64,000 nucleotides of DNA, taken from NCBI RefSeq assembly GCF_022436705.1, contig NZ_JAKUHT010000012.1:186001-250000 (forward strand), read 5' to 3'. This DNA is from Nocardioides sp. CFH 31398 (lineage in GTDB: Bacteria > Actinomycetota > Actinomycetes > Propionibacteriales > Nocardioidaceae). Positions 17,758-27,959 of the stretch are shown in pieces. The position numbers and the translations under genes are program-made. The notes beneath the pieces are model-generated. The model was not told where the DNA came from. It saw only the letters and a program-made list of their open reading frames with translations, and made no database searches. The first letter of the stretch is position 1. Every line of letters starts with the position of its first letter.

Positions 17758-18060
17758 GTGTACGCGATCGTGCGCGCAGGCGCCAAGCAGCAGAAGGTCG
17801 CCGTCGGCGACGTCATCGAGATCGACAAGGTGGCGACCGAGGTCGGCGACACCCTGACGCTGCCGGTCGTGCTCGCCGTCGACGGCGACGACGTGACCGC
17901 CACCGGTCTCGACAAGGCGGCCGTCACGGTCGAGGTCCTCGGTGCCACCAAGGGCCCGAAGATCGTCATCCAGAAGTACAAGAACAAGACCGGCTACAAG
18001 AAGCGCCAGGGTCACCGCCAGAAGTACACCCAGGTCAAGGTCACCGACATCTCCCTCTGA
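17758..18060 (+). CDS. rplU: 50S ribosomal protein L21
   Basis: 100 residues, typical L21 length, starting V(M)[17 protein letters not shown] with the conserved '[13 protein letters not shown]' type C-terminus. L21 binds 23S rRNA in the large subunit. The GTG at 17758 is chosen over upstream in-frame GTGs because GGAGGAG lies at the right distance and the L21 family starts here. Followed 54 bases later by rpmA (L27), the universal pairing, and then by obgE. Confidence 0.96.
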   Translation: MYAIVRAGAKQQKVAVGDVIEIDKVATEVGDTLTLPVVLAVDGDDVTATGLDKAAVTVEVLGATKGPKIVIQKYKNKTGYKKRQGHRQKYTQVKVTDISL

Positions 18061-18114
18061 CCTCCCGGCCCCGCGGGGCCGGTCGGACTCCACCGAGCAG
18101 CGAAGGACACTGCC

Positions 18115-18369
18115 ATGGCACACAAGAAGGGTGCGGCCTCCACCAAGAACGGCCGCGACTCCAACGCCCAGCGTCTGGGCGTCAAGCGTTTCGGCGGCCA
18201 GGCCGTCAACGCGGGCGAGATCCTCGTCCGTCAGCGCGGGACCCACTTCCACCCGGGCTCCGGCGTCGGCCGGGGCGGCGACGACACCCTGTTCGCCCTG
18301 CAGGCCGGTGCGGTGCAGTTCGGCACCCGCCGCGGCCGCAAGGTCGTGAACGTCGTCCCGGGCGAGTGA
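18115..18369 (+). CDS. rpmA: 50S ribosomal protein L27
   Basis: 84 residues, beginning [24 protein letters not shown], the classic L27 N-terminus that reaches the peptidyl-transferase centre. There is no N-terminal extension of the kind cleaved in Firmicutes. GAAGGA ribosome binding site upstream. Forms the rplU-rpmA unit; a long hairpin follows before obgE. Confidence 0.97.
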   Translation: MAHKKGAASTKNGRDSNAQRLGVKRFGGQAVNAGEILVRQRGTHFHPGSGVGRGGDDTLFALQAGAVQFGTRRGRKVVNVVPGE

Positions 18370-18395
18370 CCTGACGCTCACCCAGACACCAGCAC

Positions 18396-18433
18396 CGACG
18401 AAGGGCGTCCCGGTCACGGGGCGCCCTTCGTCG
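18396..18433 (+). terminator. Hairpin between rpmA and obgE
   Basis: A 16-bp stem (arms 18396-18411 and 18418-18433; one G-T pair) around a 6-nt loop GGTCAC, with core GACGAAGGGCG / CGCCCTTCGTC. It lies 26 bases after the rpmA stop and about 50 before obgE. No U-tract. It may be a terminator, or an attenuator lowering obgE-proB expression relative to the ribosomal genes. Confidence 0.7.
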
Positions 18434-18485
18434 TCCTCCAGGCGCCGCTCCCGGCACCTCCGCACGCACCACTGAAAGGCTCGAC

Positions 18486-20072
18486 ATGGCCGTCCCCAGC
18501 TTCGTCGACCGGGTCCGGCTGCACGTGAGCGCCGGCCGCGGCGGCAACGGGGTCGCCTCCGTGCACCGCGAGAAGTTCAAGCCCCTCGGCGGCCCCGACG
18601 GCGGCAACGGGGGACCCGGCGGCTCGGTGATCCTCCGCGTCGACCCCGACCTGACGACGCTCGTCGAGTACCACCACGGCCCCCGTCGCACGGCGACCCA
18701 CGGCGGCCACGGTGCCGGCGCCCACAAGAACGGCGCCCACGGCGACGACCTCGTGCTCACGGTCCCGGACGGCACGGTCGTCAAGGACGCCGCGGGCACG
18801 GTGCTCGCCGACCTCGTCGGGCCCGGCACCGAGATGGTCGTCGCCGAGGGTGGACGCGGCGGGCTCGGCAACGCCGCGCTGGCCTCGAAGAACCGCAAGG
18901 CCCCGGGCTTCGCGCTGCTCGGCGAGCCGGGCGAGGAGGCGGAGCTCGTCCTCGAGCTCAAGGTCGTCGCGGACGTCGGCCTCGTCGGCTTCCCCAGCGC
19001 GGGCAAGTCCAGCCTGATCGCCGCCCTCTCGCGGGCCCGGCCGAAGATCGCCGACTACCCCTTCACCACGCTCGTGCCGAACCTCGGCGTCGTCACGGCG
19101 GGCAGCACCACGTTCACGGTGGCCGACGTCCCCGGTCTCATCGAGGGCGCGAGCCAGGGCCGGGGCCTCGGTCACGAGTTCCTCCGCCACGTCGAGCGGT
19201 GCGCCGCACTGGTGCACGTCATCGACACCGCCAGCATCGAGCCGGGGCGCAACCCGGTCGACGACCTCGACGTCATCGAGCACGAGCTCGCCGAGCACGG
19301 GGGCCTCGAGGACCGCCCGCGCCTGGTCGCCCTGAACAAGGTCGACGTCCCCGACGGCCGCGACATCGCCGAGATGACCGCCGCGGACCTGCGCGACCGC
19401 GGGCTGCGGGTCTTCGAGGTGTCCGCCGCCTCGGGGGAGGGCCTGCGGGAGCTGTCGTTCGCGATGGCCGGCATCGTCCGTGCCGCCCGCGAGGCCGCCC
19501 CCTCCACCGCGCCCACCCGGATCGTCCTGCGTCCCACCGTCACGGTGCCCGGCGGTCCGGAGTTCGACGTCGTCGAGACCGACGAGGGCTGGCGCGTGCG
19601 CGGCACGAAGCCGGAGCGCTGGGTGCGGCAGACGGACTTCTCCAACGAGGAGGCCGTCGGGTTCCTCGCCGACCGCCTGGACCGCCTGGGGGTCGAGGCC
19701 CGGTTGCTCGAGCTCGGTGCGGAGGAGGGCGACGCCGTCCTCATCGGCCCCGAGTCCGACAGCGTCGTCTTCGACTTCAAGCCCGGTGTCGCCGCGGGCG
19801 CCGAGATGCTCGGCCGTCGGGGCGAGGACCAGCGCTTCACCGAGGAGCGGCCCGCCGCCGCCCGCCGCCGTTCCATCCAGGAGGGCTACGAGGAGCGCGA
19901 CGAGGTCGAGACCCGGGCGGACGTCGCCCGCCGCTACGACGAGGAGCAGCGCGAGCAGCGGGCCGCGCGCAAGGGCCGTGACCTCGGCCGCCAGAACCTG
20001 CCGCACCGCGGCCCCACGTCGTACGAGATCGGGTCGGCCGACGACCCGGACCGGGTCGAGGACGACGGGTGA
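18486..20072 (+). CDS. obgE: Obg GTPase (CgtA)
   Basis: 528 residues: glycine-rich Obg fold (about 1-158, '[25 protein letters not shown]'), GTPase domain with P-loop GFPSAGKSS and G3 '[12 protein letters not shown]', the C-terminal OCT domain (about 340-430), and a long charged tail ('[20 protein letters not shown]') typical of actinobacterial Obg. Obg couples GTP level to late 50S assembly, stress and growth control. GAAAGG ribosome binding site. Its stop overlaps the GTG of proB. Confidence 0.95.
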   Translation: MAVPSFVDRVRLHVSAGRGGNGVASVHREKFKPLGGPDGGNGGPGGSVILRVDPDLTTLVEYHHGPRRTATHGGHGAGAHKNGAHGDDLVLTVPDGTVVKDAAGTVLADLVGPGTEMVVAEGGRGGLGNAALASKNRKAPGFALLGEPGEEAELVLELKVVADVGLVGFPSAGKSSLIAALSRARPKIADYPFTTLVPNLGVVTAGSTTFTVADVPGLIEGASQGRGLGHEFLRHVERCAALVHVIDTASIEPGRNPVDDLDVIEHELAEHGGLEDRPRLVALNKVDVPDGRDIAEMTAADLRDRGLRVFEVSAASGEGLRELSFAMAGIVRAAREAAPSTAPTRIVLRPTVTVPGGPEFDVVETDEGWRVRGTKPERWVRQTDFSNEEAVGFLADRLDRLGVEARLLELGAEEGDAVLIGPESDSVVFDFKPGVAAGAEMLGRRGEDQRFTEERPAAARRRSIQEGYEERDEVETRADVARRYDEEQREQRAARKGRDLGRQNLPHRGPTSYEIGSADDPDRVEDDG

Positions 20073-21196
20073 CCGTGCCGGCCGGCGCACGGCCGGAGGT
20101 GGTCGCGGCCCGGCGGGTCGTGGTCAAGGTCGGCTCGTCGTCGCTGACCACCGCCGCCGGCGGCCTCGACCCGCAGCGGCTCACCGCGCTGGTGGACGCG
20201 CTGGTCTCGGCGCGGGTCCGGGGGGCGGAGGTCGTGCTGGTCTCCTCCGGCGCGATCGCGGCCGGTCTCGCCCCGCTCGGGATGACCCGCCGCCCGACGC
20301 AGCTCGCGCTGCAGCAGGCGGCGGCGTCCGTGGGGCAGGGCCTGCTGGTGCGCCACTACACCGAGGCGCTCGCCCGGCACGGCATCGTCGCCGGCCAGGT
20401 GCTGCTGACGGTGGACGACGTGGTGCGCCGCACGCACTACCGCAACGCCCACCAGGCGCTCGACAAGCTGCTGGCGCTGGGCGTGCTGCCCGTCGTCAAC
20501 GAGAACGACACCGTGGCCACGACCGAGATCCGGTTCGGCGACAACGACCGGCTCGCCGCCCTCGCCGCCCACCTCGTCCACGCCGACCTGCTGGTGCTGC
20601 TGTCCGACGTCGACGGTCTGTACGACGGCGACCCGTCGCGGCCCGGCACCTCCCTCGTGCCGCGGGTCCGCGGCGAGGGTGACCTCGCGTCCGTGCGGAT
20701 CGGCAGCACCGGGGCCGCGGGCGTCGGCACCGGCGGCATGACGACCAAGGTGGAGGCCGCCCGGATCGCGACGGGCGCCGGCATCCCCGTCGTCCTGACC
20801 TCCGCCGACCGCGCCGCGGCCGCGCTGGCGGGGGAGGAGGTGGGCACCCTCTTCGAGCCCACCGACCGGCGACGACCGACGCGACTGCTGTGGCTGCGCC
20901 ACGCCACGGAGCCCGCCGGCGCGATCCACCTCGACGCCGGTGCCGTCCGGGCGGTGACCGAGCGGGGCGCGTCCCTGCTGCCGGTCGGGGTGACCGGGTG
21001 CGGCGGCGACTTCGTCGCCGGCGACCCCGTCGACCTGCTGGCCCCCGACGGCACCCCCGTCGCCCGCGGCCTCGCGAACTACGACGCCGCCGAGCTGCCC
21101 GCCATGGTCGGCCGTTCCACCACCGACCTGGCCGCCGAGCTCGGCTCGTCGTACGAGCGCGAGGTCGTGCACCGCGACGACCTCGTGGTGCTGTAG
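20069..21196 (+). CDS. proB: Glutamate 5-kinase
   Basis: 375 residues: amino acid kinase domain (about 1-260) with '[10 protein letters not shown]', '[11 protein letters not shown]', 'NENDTVAT' and '[12 protein letters not shown]', then a C-terminal PUA domain (about 275-370). Phosphorylates glutamate as the first step of proline synthesis and is normally feedback-inhibited by proline. GTG start overlaps the obgE stop (GTGA), so the two are coupled. proA, often the next gene, is not downstream; a strong terminator and a convergent gene follow. Confidence 0.95.
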   Translation: MTVPAGARPEVVAARRVVVKVGSSSLTTAAGGLDPQRLTALVDALVSARVRGAEVVLVSSGAIAAGLAPLGMTRRPTQLALQQAAASVGQGLLVRHYTEALARHGIVAGQVLLTVDDVVRRTHYRNAHQALDKLLALGVLPVVNENDTVATTEIRFGDNDRLAALAAHLVHADLLVLLSDVDGLYDGDPSRPGTSLVPRVRGEGDLASVRIGSTGAAGVGTGGMTTKVEAARIATGAGIPVVLTSADRAAAALAGEEVGTLFEPTDRRRPTRLLWLRHATEPAGAIHLDAGAVRAVTERGASLLPVGVTGCGGDFVAGDPVDLLAPDGTPVARGLANYDAAELPAMVGRSTTDLAAELGSSYEREVVHRDDLVVL

Positions 21197-21242
21197 CGCC
21201 GGACCGTCGCCCGCGGCATCCGGCCGCACCCCCGGGGACACG

Positions 21243-21278
21243 GCGAGGGCCGGTGGGGGAGTCCCCACCGGCCCTCGC
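21243..21278. terminator. Bidirectional terminator between proB and the DUF4394 gene
   Basis: Perfect 16-bp inverted repeat GCGAGGGCCGGTGGGG / CCCCACCGGCCCTCGC with a 4-nt loop GAGT, between two convergent genes. Confidence 0.85.
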
Positions 21279-21313
21279 GCTGTGGTGCCGGGTCCTGCGT
21301 CAGCCCCCTGGGA

Positions 21314-22234
21314 TCAGGGCAGCGGGGTGGTGCTCGCCGGGAGCTCGATGGCGAGGTCGCCCACGCGGCGGTTGAGCGGGAACTCGCCGACCGGCGCGGC
21401 CTGCCCGGTCGTGAGGTTCACGCGGAACAGCAGGCGACGGTTGTCGCGCTGGGTGACGGCGTAGCCGGAGTTGTCGGTCGTCGCCCCCTTGTTGTCGGTG
21501 GCGCTGTAGATGTCGAACGACGTGTCCGGGCCGAAGTTCCGGCGCAGGCCACCCACCGGCGACAGCGAGCCCTGGTTGGCCGGGGCCTGGACGGCCAGGT
21601 TGCGCAGGGTCGGGTTGATGTCGAGCAGCGTGGTGCCGGTCAGGGTGGAGTTGTCGTTGTTCGTGTACGCCGCGGCGGTCACGCCGGTGACCGGGGCGGG
21701 CGGGACGGCGCCGTTGTTGAGGTTGCCGTCGGCGACGGTGGTCGCCACCTCGGGGCCGCTGAAGGTGACCCGCAGGTTCTGCGAGGAGTCGGACACGATG
21801 CGCAGGGCGTCGGCGGCCGGGTTGAAGTCGACGCCGAACTGCTCGCCCGACAGCGCCACGGTCAGCGCGCCCACGGAGGTCGCGGTCTGGTCGGCCGGGT
21901 CGATGATGTAGACGCCGCCGCCGTTGCCGACGCCGTACAGGTCGCCGCTGGACGGGCGGACGTCGATGCCGATGAGCTCGGTGTCGCCCTCCTCGTAGCC
22001 GGTGATCGGGCCGAGGCGCTGCACGTCGCGGGGGTCGTCGAGGGAGAAGCTGGCCAGGGCCCCACCCAGCAGCACACCGTAGGCACGGGTGCCCGCGGGG
22101 GCCTCCGAGCTCGCGGAGGTGCGGAAGTCGGCGCCAGCGGTCGCCGCCGGGGCGGCGGTCGCGCTGGGGGCGAGGACGGCGGCGCCGAGGGCGGCAGCCG
22201 CGAGGCCGGTGAGCAGACGGGTCGGTCGGTTCAT
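21314..22234 (-). CDS. Secreted DUF4394 protein
   Basis: 306 residues with an N-terminal Sec signal peptide (basic MNRPTR, then a hydrophobic Leu/Ala stretch, with a probable cleavage in the ATAAPAA region near residues 26-31). The mature part matches DUF4394 proteins, beta-rich with repeated Asn/Gly/Asp motifs such as 'LIGIDVRPSSGDLYGVGNGGGVYIID', 'TGVTAAAYTNND' and 'LFRVNLTTGQAAPVG', suggesting a propeller-like fold. Function unknown. Two ATGs are possible; 22234 has GAAGGG six bases upstream, while the ATG at 22240 abuts that site, so 22234 is preferred. Confidence 0.8.
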   Translation of the reverse strand: MNRPTRLLTGLAAAALGAAVLAPSATAAPAATAGADFRTSASSEAPAGTRAYGVLLGGALASFSLDDPRDVQRLGPITGYEEGDTELIGIDVRPSSGDLYGVGNGGGVYIIDPADQTATSVGALTVALSGEQFGVDFNPAADALRIVSDSSQNLRVTFSGPEVATTVADGNLNNGAVPPAPVTGVTAAAYTNNDNSTLTGTTLLDINPTLRNLAVQAPANQGSLSPVGGLRRNFGPDTSFDIYSATDNKGATTDNSGYAVTQRDNRRLLFRVNLTTGQAAPVGEFPLNRRVGDLAIELPASTTPLP

Positions 22235-22392
22235 GGTCATCCCTTCGAGTCGTCGGGATGCCCGGTCCACCGGACATCCCAGGATGGTGCACCGCGTCCG
22301 GCGCACCACAGGGAACAACGTCCCATGGGGTCTGTTCGTCACCCTCGGCCGCGCGGATGGGCCGTCAGGGTGATCGGTTTTCCCGTCCTCGC

Positions 22393-22398
22393 TACCGT
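22393..22398 (+). promoter_or_regulatory. Putative -10 (TACCGT) of a leaderless transcript
   Basis: TACCGT ends 7 bases before ATG 22406. This choice of start removes 27 upstream in-frame codons and puts the first membrane helix at the N-terminus. Confidence 0.5.
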
Positions 22399-22405
22399 CG
22401 GCGCC

Positions 22406-23395
22406 ATGACGCGGCGGGTCGGCCCCTGGCTGGTGCTGGCGGTGCTCCTGGTGCCCGCCGTCGTCCTCACCGTGGCCCGTCTCGGCGACCCGCCCTGGGT
22501 GCTCGTCGTGCAGTACGCGGCGTTCACCCCGTTCGCGATGCTGCTCTACGCCGCGGCGCTGGTGGTGCTCCTGCTGGCGGCGGCGCGGATGGCCGCCGGC
22601 CGGGCGCGCTGGGCCACGTGGGTCGGGACCGTGCTCGTCGGGGCGGCGCTCGCCCTCCACGTGGCGTGGTTCGCCCCGCAGCTCGTGGGCGCGCAGGCGG
22701 ACCCGCCGCGCGGCGCGACCCCGCTGCGCGTGATGACGGCGAACCTGCTGCGGGGCGACGGCCGGGTCGCCGACGTCCTCGACGCGGCGCGCGAGGACAG
22801 GACCGACGTCGTCGTGCTGCCCGAGGCCACCCGGGCCACCGAGCGGGCGCTGGACCGCCTCGACGCCGACGCCACGTGGCCGCACCGGGCGGGCCGGGCC
22901 GGGCGCGACATCGAGGGCAACCTCGTCCTGTCGCGCTACCCCCTGCGCGACGAGCGCCAGCTCGGCACCAGGCTGGACTCGCTGTCGTTCACGCTCGCCG
23001 CCCCGGGCGGGCCGGTGCGGATGGTCGCCGTCCACCCGATCGCGCCGTACGAGGGGGCGCGACGGTGGCGGGAGGACCACCGGCTCATCCTCGACGCGGT
23101 GCGCCGCACCGAGCCGGACGTCGTCCTCGGCGACTTCAACGCCACGATGGACCACGCCCCGATGCGTCGTCTGCACGACGAGGGCCTCCGCACGGCCACC
23201 GAGGTCGCCAACGAGGGATGGCGACCCACGTGGCCCGTCAACGGGCTGTTCTCGCTGGGCCCGGTGCCCCTGCCCCGGTCGGCGGAGATCGACCACGTCC
23301 TGGTCTCCGACCGCGTCGCCGTCCTCGGCACGGAACGTCACGACGTCGCGGGCAGCGACCACCTCGCCCTCGCGGCGGACCTCCGGCTGGGCTGA
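22406..23395 (+). CDS. Membrane-anchored endonuclease/exonuclease/phosphatase-family protein
   Basis: 329 residues. Three hydrophobic helices (about 5-25, 36-58, 68-88) are followed by an extracytoplasmic EEP domain. Motifs: 'LRVMTANLL' (Asn), 'VVLPEAT' (metal-binding Glu), 'VHPIAPY', 'DVVLGDFNATMDH' (Asp/Asn), 'EIDHVLVS' and the C-terminal 'GSDHLAL' (Asp-His). All canonical catalytic residues of the fold are present. Substrate could be a nucleic acid, phospholipid or phosphoester; context does not decide. Single gene. Confidence 0.82.
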   Translation: MTRRVGPWLVLAVLLVPAVVLTVARLGDPPWVLVVQYAAFTPFAMLLYAAALVVLLLAAARMAAGRARWATWVGTVLVGAALALHVAWFAPQLVGAQADPPRGATPLRVMTANLLRGDGRVADVLDAAREDRTDVVVLPEATRATERALDRLDADATWPHRAGRAGRDIEGNLVLSRYPLRDERQLGTRLDSLSFTLAAPGGPVRMVAVHPIAPYEGARRWREDHRLILDAVRRTEPDVVLGDFNATMDHAPMRRLHDEGLRTATEVANEGWRPTWPVNGLFSLGPVPLPRSAEIDHVLVSDRVAVLGTERHDVAGSDHLALAADLRLG

Positions 23396-23412
23396 CCCAC
23401 AGCCCGCCGTCG

Positions 23413-23418
23413 TAGGCT
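23413..23418 (+). promoter_or_regulatory. Putative -10 (TAGGCT) for iscS-mnmA-MetE-like operon
   Basis: TAGGCT ends 10 bases before ATG 23429, with no Shine-Dalgarno; slightly longer spacing than the other candidates. Confidence 0.4.
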
Positions 23419-23428
23419 GGCGGGTGTC

Positions 23429-24625
23429 ATGAGTACCCACCGGACCGGCACCGTCTACCTGGACCACGCGGCGTCGACGCCGATGGTGGACGAGGCGGTG
23501 GACGTCATGACCGACCTGCTCGGGCGGCTCGGCAACCCCTCCTCCCTGCACGCCTCGGGACGCCGCGCGCGCCGCGTCGTCGAGGAGTCGCGGGAGCAGC
23601 TCGCGGCCGCGGTCGGCTGCCGGCCGGCCGACGTCGTCTTCACCTCCGGCGGCACCGAGTCCGACAACCTGGCGGTGAAGGGTCTCGCCTGGGCCCGGCG
23701 TGCCGCGGACCCGAGGCGTCGGCGGGTGCTGACCGGCGCGACCGAGCACCACGCCGTGCTCGACCCGGCCCACTGGCTGGCCGAGGCCGGCGAGGCGGAG
23801 CACGTGCTGCTGGACGTCGACCGGCAGGGCCGCCTCGACCTGGACGCCCTGGAGGCCGCGCTGGAGGCCGACCCGGCGTCGGCGGCGCTGGTGTCGGTGA
23901 TGTGGGCCAACAACGAGGTGGGAACCGTCCAGCCGCTCGCGGAGGTCGTCGCGCTGGCCCACCGCCACGGCGTGCCGGTCCACACCGACGCCGTCCAGGC
24001 GCTGGGTGCGCTCGAGGTCGACCTGACCACCCTCGGCGTCGACGCCACGACCCTGTCCGCCCACAAGGTCGGCGGCCCGTACGGCGTGGGTGCGCTGGTG
24101 TGCCGCCGGGAGGTCGGCCTGGTCCCGCTCGTCCACGGGGGCGGTCAGGAGCAGGACCTGCGCAGCGGCACGGTCGACGCCCCCTCGATCGCCGCCTTCG
24201 CGACCGCAGCCGCCCTGGCCGTCGAGCGCCGCGCCGCGCACGCGGCCCGGCTCGCCGCGCTGCGCGACGACCTGGTCGCCCGGGTCCGGGCCGCCGTCCC
24301 GGACGTCGTGCTGAACGGGCCGGGCGCGGGCGGGGAGCGCCTGCCCGGGGTGGCCCACCTGACGTTCCCCGGCTGCGAGGGCGACTCGCTGCTGATGCTG
24401 CTCGACGCGCGGGGGATCGAGTGCTCGACCGGCTCCGCCTGCTCGGCGGGCGTGCCGCAGGCCTCCCACGTGCTCCTCGCCATGGGCTGCGACGACGCCG
24501 CGGCCCGGGGCTCGCTGCGCTTCTCGCTCGGCCACGACTCCACCGCCGCCGACGTCGCCGCCCTCGGCGACGAGATCGGCTCCGTCGTCGACCGCGCCCG
24601 CGCGGCCGGTCGGGCGGCCTCGTGA
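23429..24625 (+). CDS. iscS: Cysteine desulfurase (IscS/NifS family)
   Basis: 398-residue PLP enzyme that moves sulfur from cysteine to an active-site cysteine. 'YLDHAAST' at the N-terminus, '[11 protein letters not shown]', 'HTDAVQALG', PLP lysine Lys213 in LSAHKVGG, and the persulfide cysteine Cys338 in STGSACSAG are all visible; the SSGSAC-type loop is of the IscS length. It overlaps mnmA (GTGA), so a main job is likely supplying sulfur for tRNA 2-thiolation, as in the mycobacterial iscS-trmU pair. Confidence 0.93.
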   Translation: MSTHRTGTVYLDHAASTPMVDEAVDVMTDLLGRLGNPSSLHASGRRARRVVEESREQLAAAVGCRPADVVFTSGGTESDNLAVKGLAWARRAADPRRRRVLTGATEHHAVLDPAHWLAEAGEAEHVLLDVDRQGRLDLDALEAALEADPASAALVSVMWANNEVGTVQPLAEVVALAHRHGVPVHTDAVQALGALEVDLTTLGVDATTLSAHKVGGPYGVGALVCRREVGLVPLVHGGGQEQDLRSGTVDAPSIAAFATAAALAVERRAAHAARLAALRDDLVARVRAAVPDVVLNGPGAGGERLPGVAHLTFPGCEGDSLLMLLDARGIECSTGSACSAGVPQASHVLLAMGCDDAAARGSLRFSLGHDSTAADVAALGDEIGSVVDRARAAGRAAS

Positions 24626-25782
24626 GGGTCCTCGCCGCGATGTCCGGCGGCGTGGACTCGGCGGTCGCCGCGGCGCGCGCCGTCGACGCCGGCCACGACG
24701 TGACCGGGGTGCACCTCGCGCTGTCCCGCAACCCCGCGTCGTACCGGTCGGGGGCGCGGGGCTGCTGCACGATCGAGGACGCCAACGACGCCCGCCGGGC
24801 GGCCGACGTCCTCGGCATCGCCTTCTACGTCTGGGACATGAGCGAGGAGTTCCACGCCGGGGTCGTCACGGACTTCCTCGACGAGTACGCCGCCGGTCGC
24901 ACCCCCAACCCGTGTCTGCGGTGCAACGAGAAGGTCAAGTTCGCCGCCGTGCTGGACCGTGCGCTCGCCCTCGGCTTCGACGGCGTCGTCACCGGGCACT
25001 ACGCGCGGCTCGTGGACGGTCCGGACGGCCCGGAGATGCACCGGGCGGTCGACCCGGGCAAGGACCAGTCGTACGTGCTCGGGGTCCTCGAGGCCCCGCA
25101 GCTCGCCCACGCCGTCTTCCCGCTCGGCGGGTCGACCAAGACCGAGGTGCGCGCCGAGGCCGCGCGCCGCGGGCTCCTGGTGGCCGACAAGCCCGACAGC
25201 CACGACATCTGCTTCGTCGCCGACGGCGACACCCGCGGGTGGCTGTCCGAGAAGCTCGGCGACGCCGCACCGCACCGCACCGGTGAGCTGGTGGACGACG
25301 TCACCGGCGAGGTCCTCGGCCACCACGACGGCTCCTGGGGCTACACCGTCGGGCAGCGCAAGGGGCTGCGCATCGGGCGGCCCGCGGCGGACGGCCGGCC
25401 CCGCTTCGTGCTCGACATCGAGCCGGTCGCCGGGACCGTGCGCGTCGGCGGGCGGGAGCGCCTCCGCGTCACCCGGCTGACCTGCGACCGGCCACGGTGG
25501 TGCGGTGCGGCTCCCGCCGGGACCCTGCGCGGCAGCGTGCAGCTGCGCGCCCACGGCCGGGACCACGCGGCCACGGTGCGCGTCGAGGGGGACCGGGTGG
25601 ACGTCGTCCTGCACGACCCGGCCGAGGGGATCGCGCCCGGCCAGGCGGCGGTCGTGTACGACGGCACCCGGGTGGTGGGTTCCGCGACGATCGTCGCGAC
25701 CGACCGGGCCGAGCAGGCCGCGCTCCTGGACGCCGGCACGGTCACCGACCCGGTGGGCGGCCCCGTGAGCGGCCCCGCGTGA
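24622..25782 (+). CDS. mnmA: tRNA-specific 2-thiouridylase
   Basis: 386 residues. ATP-pyrophosphatase loop SGGVDS at residues 8-13, catalytic Cys98 in NPCLRCN and Cys197 in DICFVADG, and the '[10 protein letters not shown]' and '[18 protein letters not shown]' signatures. It thiolates U34 of tRNAs for Lys, Glu and Gln using sulfur from IscS, encoded just upstream. The GTG start overlaps the iscS stop; the TGA stop overlaps the next GTG. Confidence 0.95.
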   Translation: MRVLAAMSGGVDSAVAAARAVDAGHDVTGVHLALSRNPASYRSGARGCCTIEDANDARRAADVLGIAFYVWDMSEEFHAGVVTDFLDEYAAGRTPNPCLRCNEKVKFAAVLDRALALGFDGVVTGHYARLVDGPDGPEMHRAVDPGKDQSYVLGVLEAPQLAHAVFPLGGSTKTEVRAEAARRGLLVADKPDSHDICFVADGDTRGWLSEKLGDAAPHRTGELVDDVTGEVLGHHDGSWGYTVGQRKGLRIGRPAADGRPRFVLDIEPVAGTVRVGGRERLRVTRLTCDRPRWCGAAPAGTLRGSVQLRAHGRDHAATVRVEGDRVDVVLHDPAEGIAPGQAAVVYDGTRVVGSATIVATDRAEQAALLDAGTVTDPVGGPVSGPA

Positions 25783-26789
25783 CGCGGTCGACGGGCGTCG
25801 GGTCCTGGCCCGGCGACGACGCCGCGGGCGACGGCGCCGACTTCGCCGAGGCGCTGCGTGTCGTGCTCGGCGAGCTCGACCTGCCGCACCTGCCGGAGCT
25901 GCCCGGGCGCGGCGCGCACGCCGCGCTGACGGGCCGCGGCCTCGCTGTGCTGGCCGAGCTCGGCGCCGACCTGCAGCCGTCGGGCTGGCGCCTGACCGGG
26001 GGAGGCCCCGGCACCTCCGGGGTCGACCACCGCCGCGCCCGCAGCCTGCTCGCGCAGGACCTCGACGCGCTGGAGGAGCAGGCCCAGGGCCTCACCGGTG
26101 CCGTCAAGGTGCAGGTGGCCGGCCCCTGGACCCTCGCGGCCACCGTCGAGCGCCCGCGCGGCGACGTCCTGCTCGCCGACCACGGGGCGCGCCGGGAGCT
26201 GGCGCAGGGCCTCGCCGAGGGGGTGGGCGCCCACGTCGCCGACGTGCTCAGACGCGTGCCGGGGGCGACGGAGGTCGTCGTCCAGCTCGACGAGCCGGCG
26301 CTGCCCGCCGTGCTCGCCGGGGCCGTGCCGACCGTGTCGGGGATCGGGCGGCACCGCACGATCCACCCGCCCGAGGCCTCCGCGCTGCTGGAGGAGGTGC
26401 TCGGGGCGGTCACCGCGGCGGGCGGCACCCCGTGGGTGCACTGCTGCGCGCCCGACGCGCCGCTGGGCCTGCTCCGCGGCGCCGGCGCCGGTGGTCTGGC
26501 CGTCGACCTCGGCCTGCTGGACGCGACCGGCCACGACGCCCTGGCCGCCGCGCTGGAGGACGGCGCGACGGCCGTGCTCGGCGTGCTGCCCGGCACCGGC
26601 GCCGAGCCGGGCACGTCGCAGACGGCGGTCGTCGAGCGCGTCGAGCGGTGGTTCGAGATGACCGGCCTCGACCTGGGCGCGATGTCCGGCCAGGTCGCGC
26701 TCAGCCCGTCCTGCGGCCTGGCGGGCGCGACGTACGCCGCGGCGCGGCAGGCCTGCACCCTCCTCGCCGGGGCCGCCCGCTCGCTGTAG
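25779..26789 (+). CDS. MetE-like / UROD-fold methionine synthase family protein
   Basis: 336 residues resembling only the C-terminal catalytic half of cobalamin-independent methionine synthase. It has 'STGVGSWPG' at the N-terminus, '[14 protein letters not shown]', zinc-ligand candidates in 'WVHCCAPD' (His-Cys), and 'LSPSCGLAG' near the C-terminus. Mycobacteria carry a similar protein (Rv3015c) between mnmA and ligA. It lacks the N-terminal half of MetE, so a methyl transfer with another donor, or a non-methionine role, is possible. The GTG start overlaps the mnmA stop. Confidence 0.85.
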   Translation: MTRSTGVGSWPGDDAAGDGADFAEALRVVLGELDLPHLPELPGRGAHAALTGRGLAVLAELGADLQPSGWRLTGGGPGTSGVDHRRARSLLAQDLDALEEQAQGLTGAVKVQVAGPWTLAATVERPRGDVLLADHGARRELAQGLAEGVGAHVADVLRRVPGATEVVVQLDEPALPAVLAGAVPTVSGIGRHRTIHPPEASALLEEVLGAVTAAGGTPWVHCCAPDAPLGLLRGAGAGGLAVDLGLLDATGHDALAAALEDGATAVLGVLPGTGAEPGTSQTAVVERVERWFEMTGLDLGAMSGQVALSPSCGLAGATYAAARQACTLLAGAARSL

Positions 26790-26829
26790 GCGCGGGTGCT
26801 CCGGCGGGGCCGGTGCGACCCCGGGGACG

Positions 26830-26864
26830 ACGACGGGCCGCCCCCCAGGGGGACGGCCCGTCGT
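26830..26864. terminator. Bidirectional terminator between MetE-like and osmolyte-binding protein genes
   Basis: 11-bp perfect outer stem ACGACGGGCCG / CGGCCCGTCGT with an inner C-run/G-run pairing, between convergent genes. Confidence 0.75.
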
Positions 26865-26886
26865 GTGGTGGTGCTGCCGGTGGGGC

Positions 26887-27897
26887 TCAGCCCTCCTGCG
26901 CGAAGCCCGCCTCGAGGAGGTAGTCGTTGGCGATCTGCGTCTCCGACTGACCGTCCGCCGACTTGCGGGTGTTCAGGTCCTGCATGACCTCGGTGGTGAG
27001 GGACTCCGCGAGCGGCGCGAGGGCCTCGAGGACCTCGGGGTGCTCGTCGTTGTACTCGACGGAGGTGACGGGCACGCCGTTGTAGAGCGGGAAGAACGAC
27101 TGGTCGTCCTCGAGCACCACCAGGTCGTTCGCGGCGATGCGGCCGTCGGTGGTGAAGATCTCGCCGAAGTCGCAGTTGCCCTGGGCGATCTGCGTGTAGA
27201 TGACGCCGGTGCCGAGGCTCTGCTCGTCACCGCCGGTCACGTCGTACGCACGCTTGAAGCCCGGGTAGCCGTCGGGACGGTTGGCGAACTCGGCCTCGAC
27301 GCAGACGGTCGCGTCCGGGTTCTCGTCGATGTAGGCCGCCATGTCGGAGTGCGTGGCGATGCTGTTCTCCTCGGCGAACTCCGAGGTCACGGCGAACGCG
27401 TAGGTGTTGTTGAACGGCGACAGCGGGCCCCACACGACGCCGTTCTCGACGTCGGCCTCCTTGACGGCCTCGTACTGCTCGACCGGGTCGAAGATCGGCT
27501 CGTCGTTGCCGAGGTAGTTGATCCACCCGGTGCCGGTGTACTCCCACATGATGTTGTTGTCGCCGCGGATGATCTTCTCGCGCGCGGCGGTGGAGCCCTG
27601 GGTGTTCAGGTCGGTCTCGTTGTCCGCGCCCCACAGGCACAGGTACTGCGAGGTGAGCTCGCCGAGGATCAGCTGCTCGTCGAAGTCCTTCGAGCCGACG
27701 ACGACCGGGACGTCGGTGAGGCCCTCGGGGTCGATGTCGTCGCCCGCGACGAGCCCGTTGCAGTCACCGCCGGCGACCTGGTTGCCGACCGAGGAGTCCT
27801 CGTCGAGGCCGCAGCCCGCGAGCCCGACGGCGAGCGCGGTCGCGCCGAGCCCGGCGACGAGGCGGCGCGTGCGCCGCGAGGTGAGGTGGATGGTCAT
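26887..27897 (-). CDS. Glycine betaine/choline-type ABC substrate-binding lipoprotein (OpuC/ProX)
   Basis: 336 residues. Lipoprotein signal with Arg-rich start and lipobox LAGC, lipidated Cys29. The mature part begins 'VVVGSKDFDEQLILGELTSQYL', the OpuAC/QAT-family signature, with 'WEYTGTGW' providing aromatic residues of the kind that cage quaternary amines. It should capture betaine, choline, carnitine or related osmolytes for the two permeases and ATPase encoded upstream in the same operon. The 62-base gap before it is larger than elsewhere in the operon. GAAGGGA ribosome binding site. Confidence 0.88.
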   Translation of the reverse strand: MTIHLTSRRTRRLVAGLGATALAVGLAGCGLDEDSSVGNQVAGGDCNGLVAGDDIDPEGLTDVPVVVGSKDFDEQLILGELTSQYLCLWGADNETDLNTQGSTAAREKIIRGDNNIMWEYTGTGWINYLGNDEPIFDPVEQYEAVKEADVENGVVWGPLSPFNNTYAFAVTSEFAEENSIATHSDMAAYIDENPDATVCVEAEFANRPDGYPGFKRAYDVTGGDEQSLGTGVIYTQIAQGNCDFGEIFTTDGRIAANDLVVLEDDQSFFPLYNGVPVTSVEYNDEHPEVLEALAPLAESLTTEVMQDLNTRKSADGQSETQIANDYLLEAGFAQEG

Positions 27898-27959
27898 GAG
27901 GGTGGTCCCTTCGAGGTGGTGACGCGTGAACGTGAGGCTCTGACGGGTGTGGGGTGGGC

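Noticed and set aside
13656..17987. Long open frame (over 1400 codons) on the minus strand opposite rne/rng and rplU
   Set aside because: Its product is a Leu/Arg/Gly-rich shadow with no family features; the opposite strand holds clear catalytic motifs of RNase E/G and L21. High GC content commonly creates such antisense frames.
25779..26789. Full-length methionine synthase MetE
   Set aside because: Only the C-terminal-like half is present (336 residues against about 750), so it is described as MetE-like.
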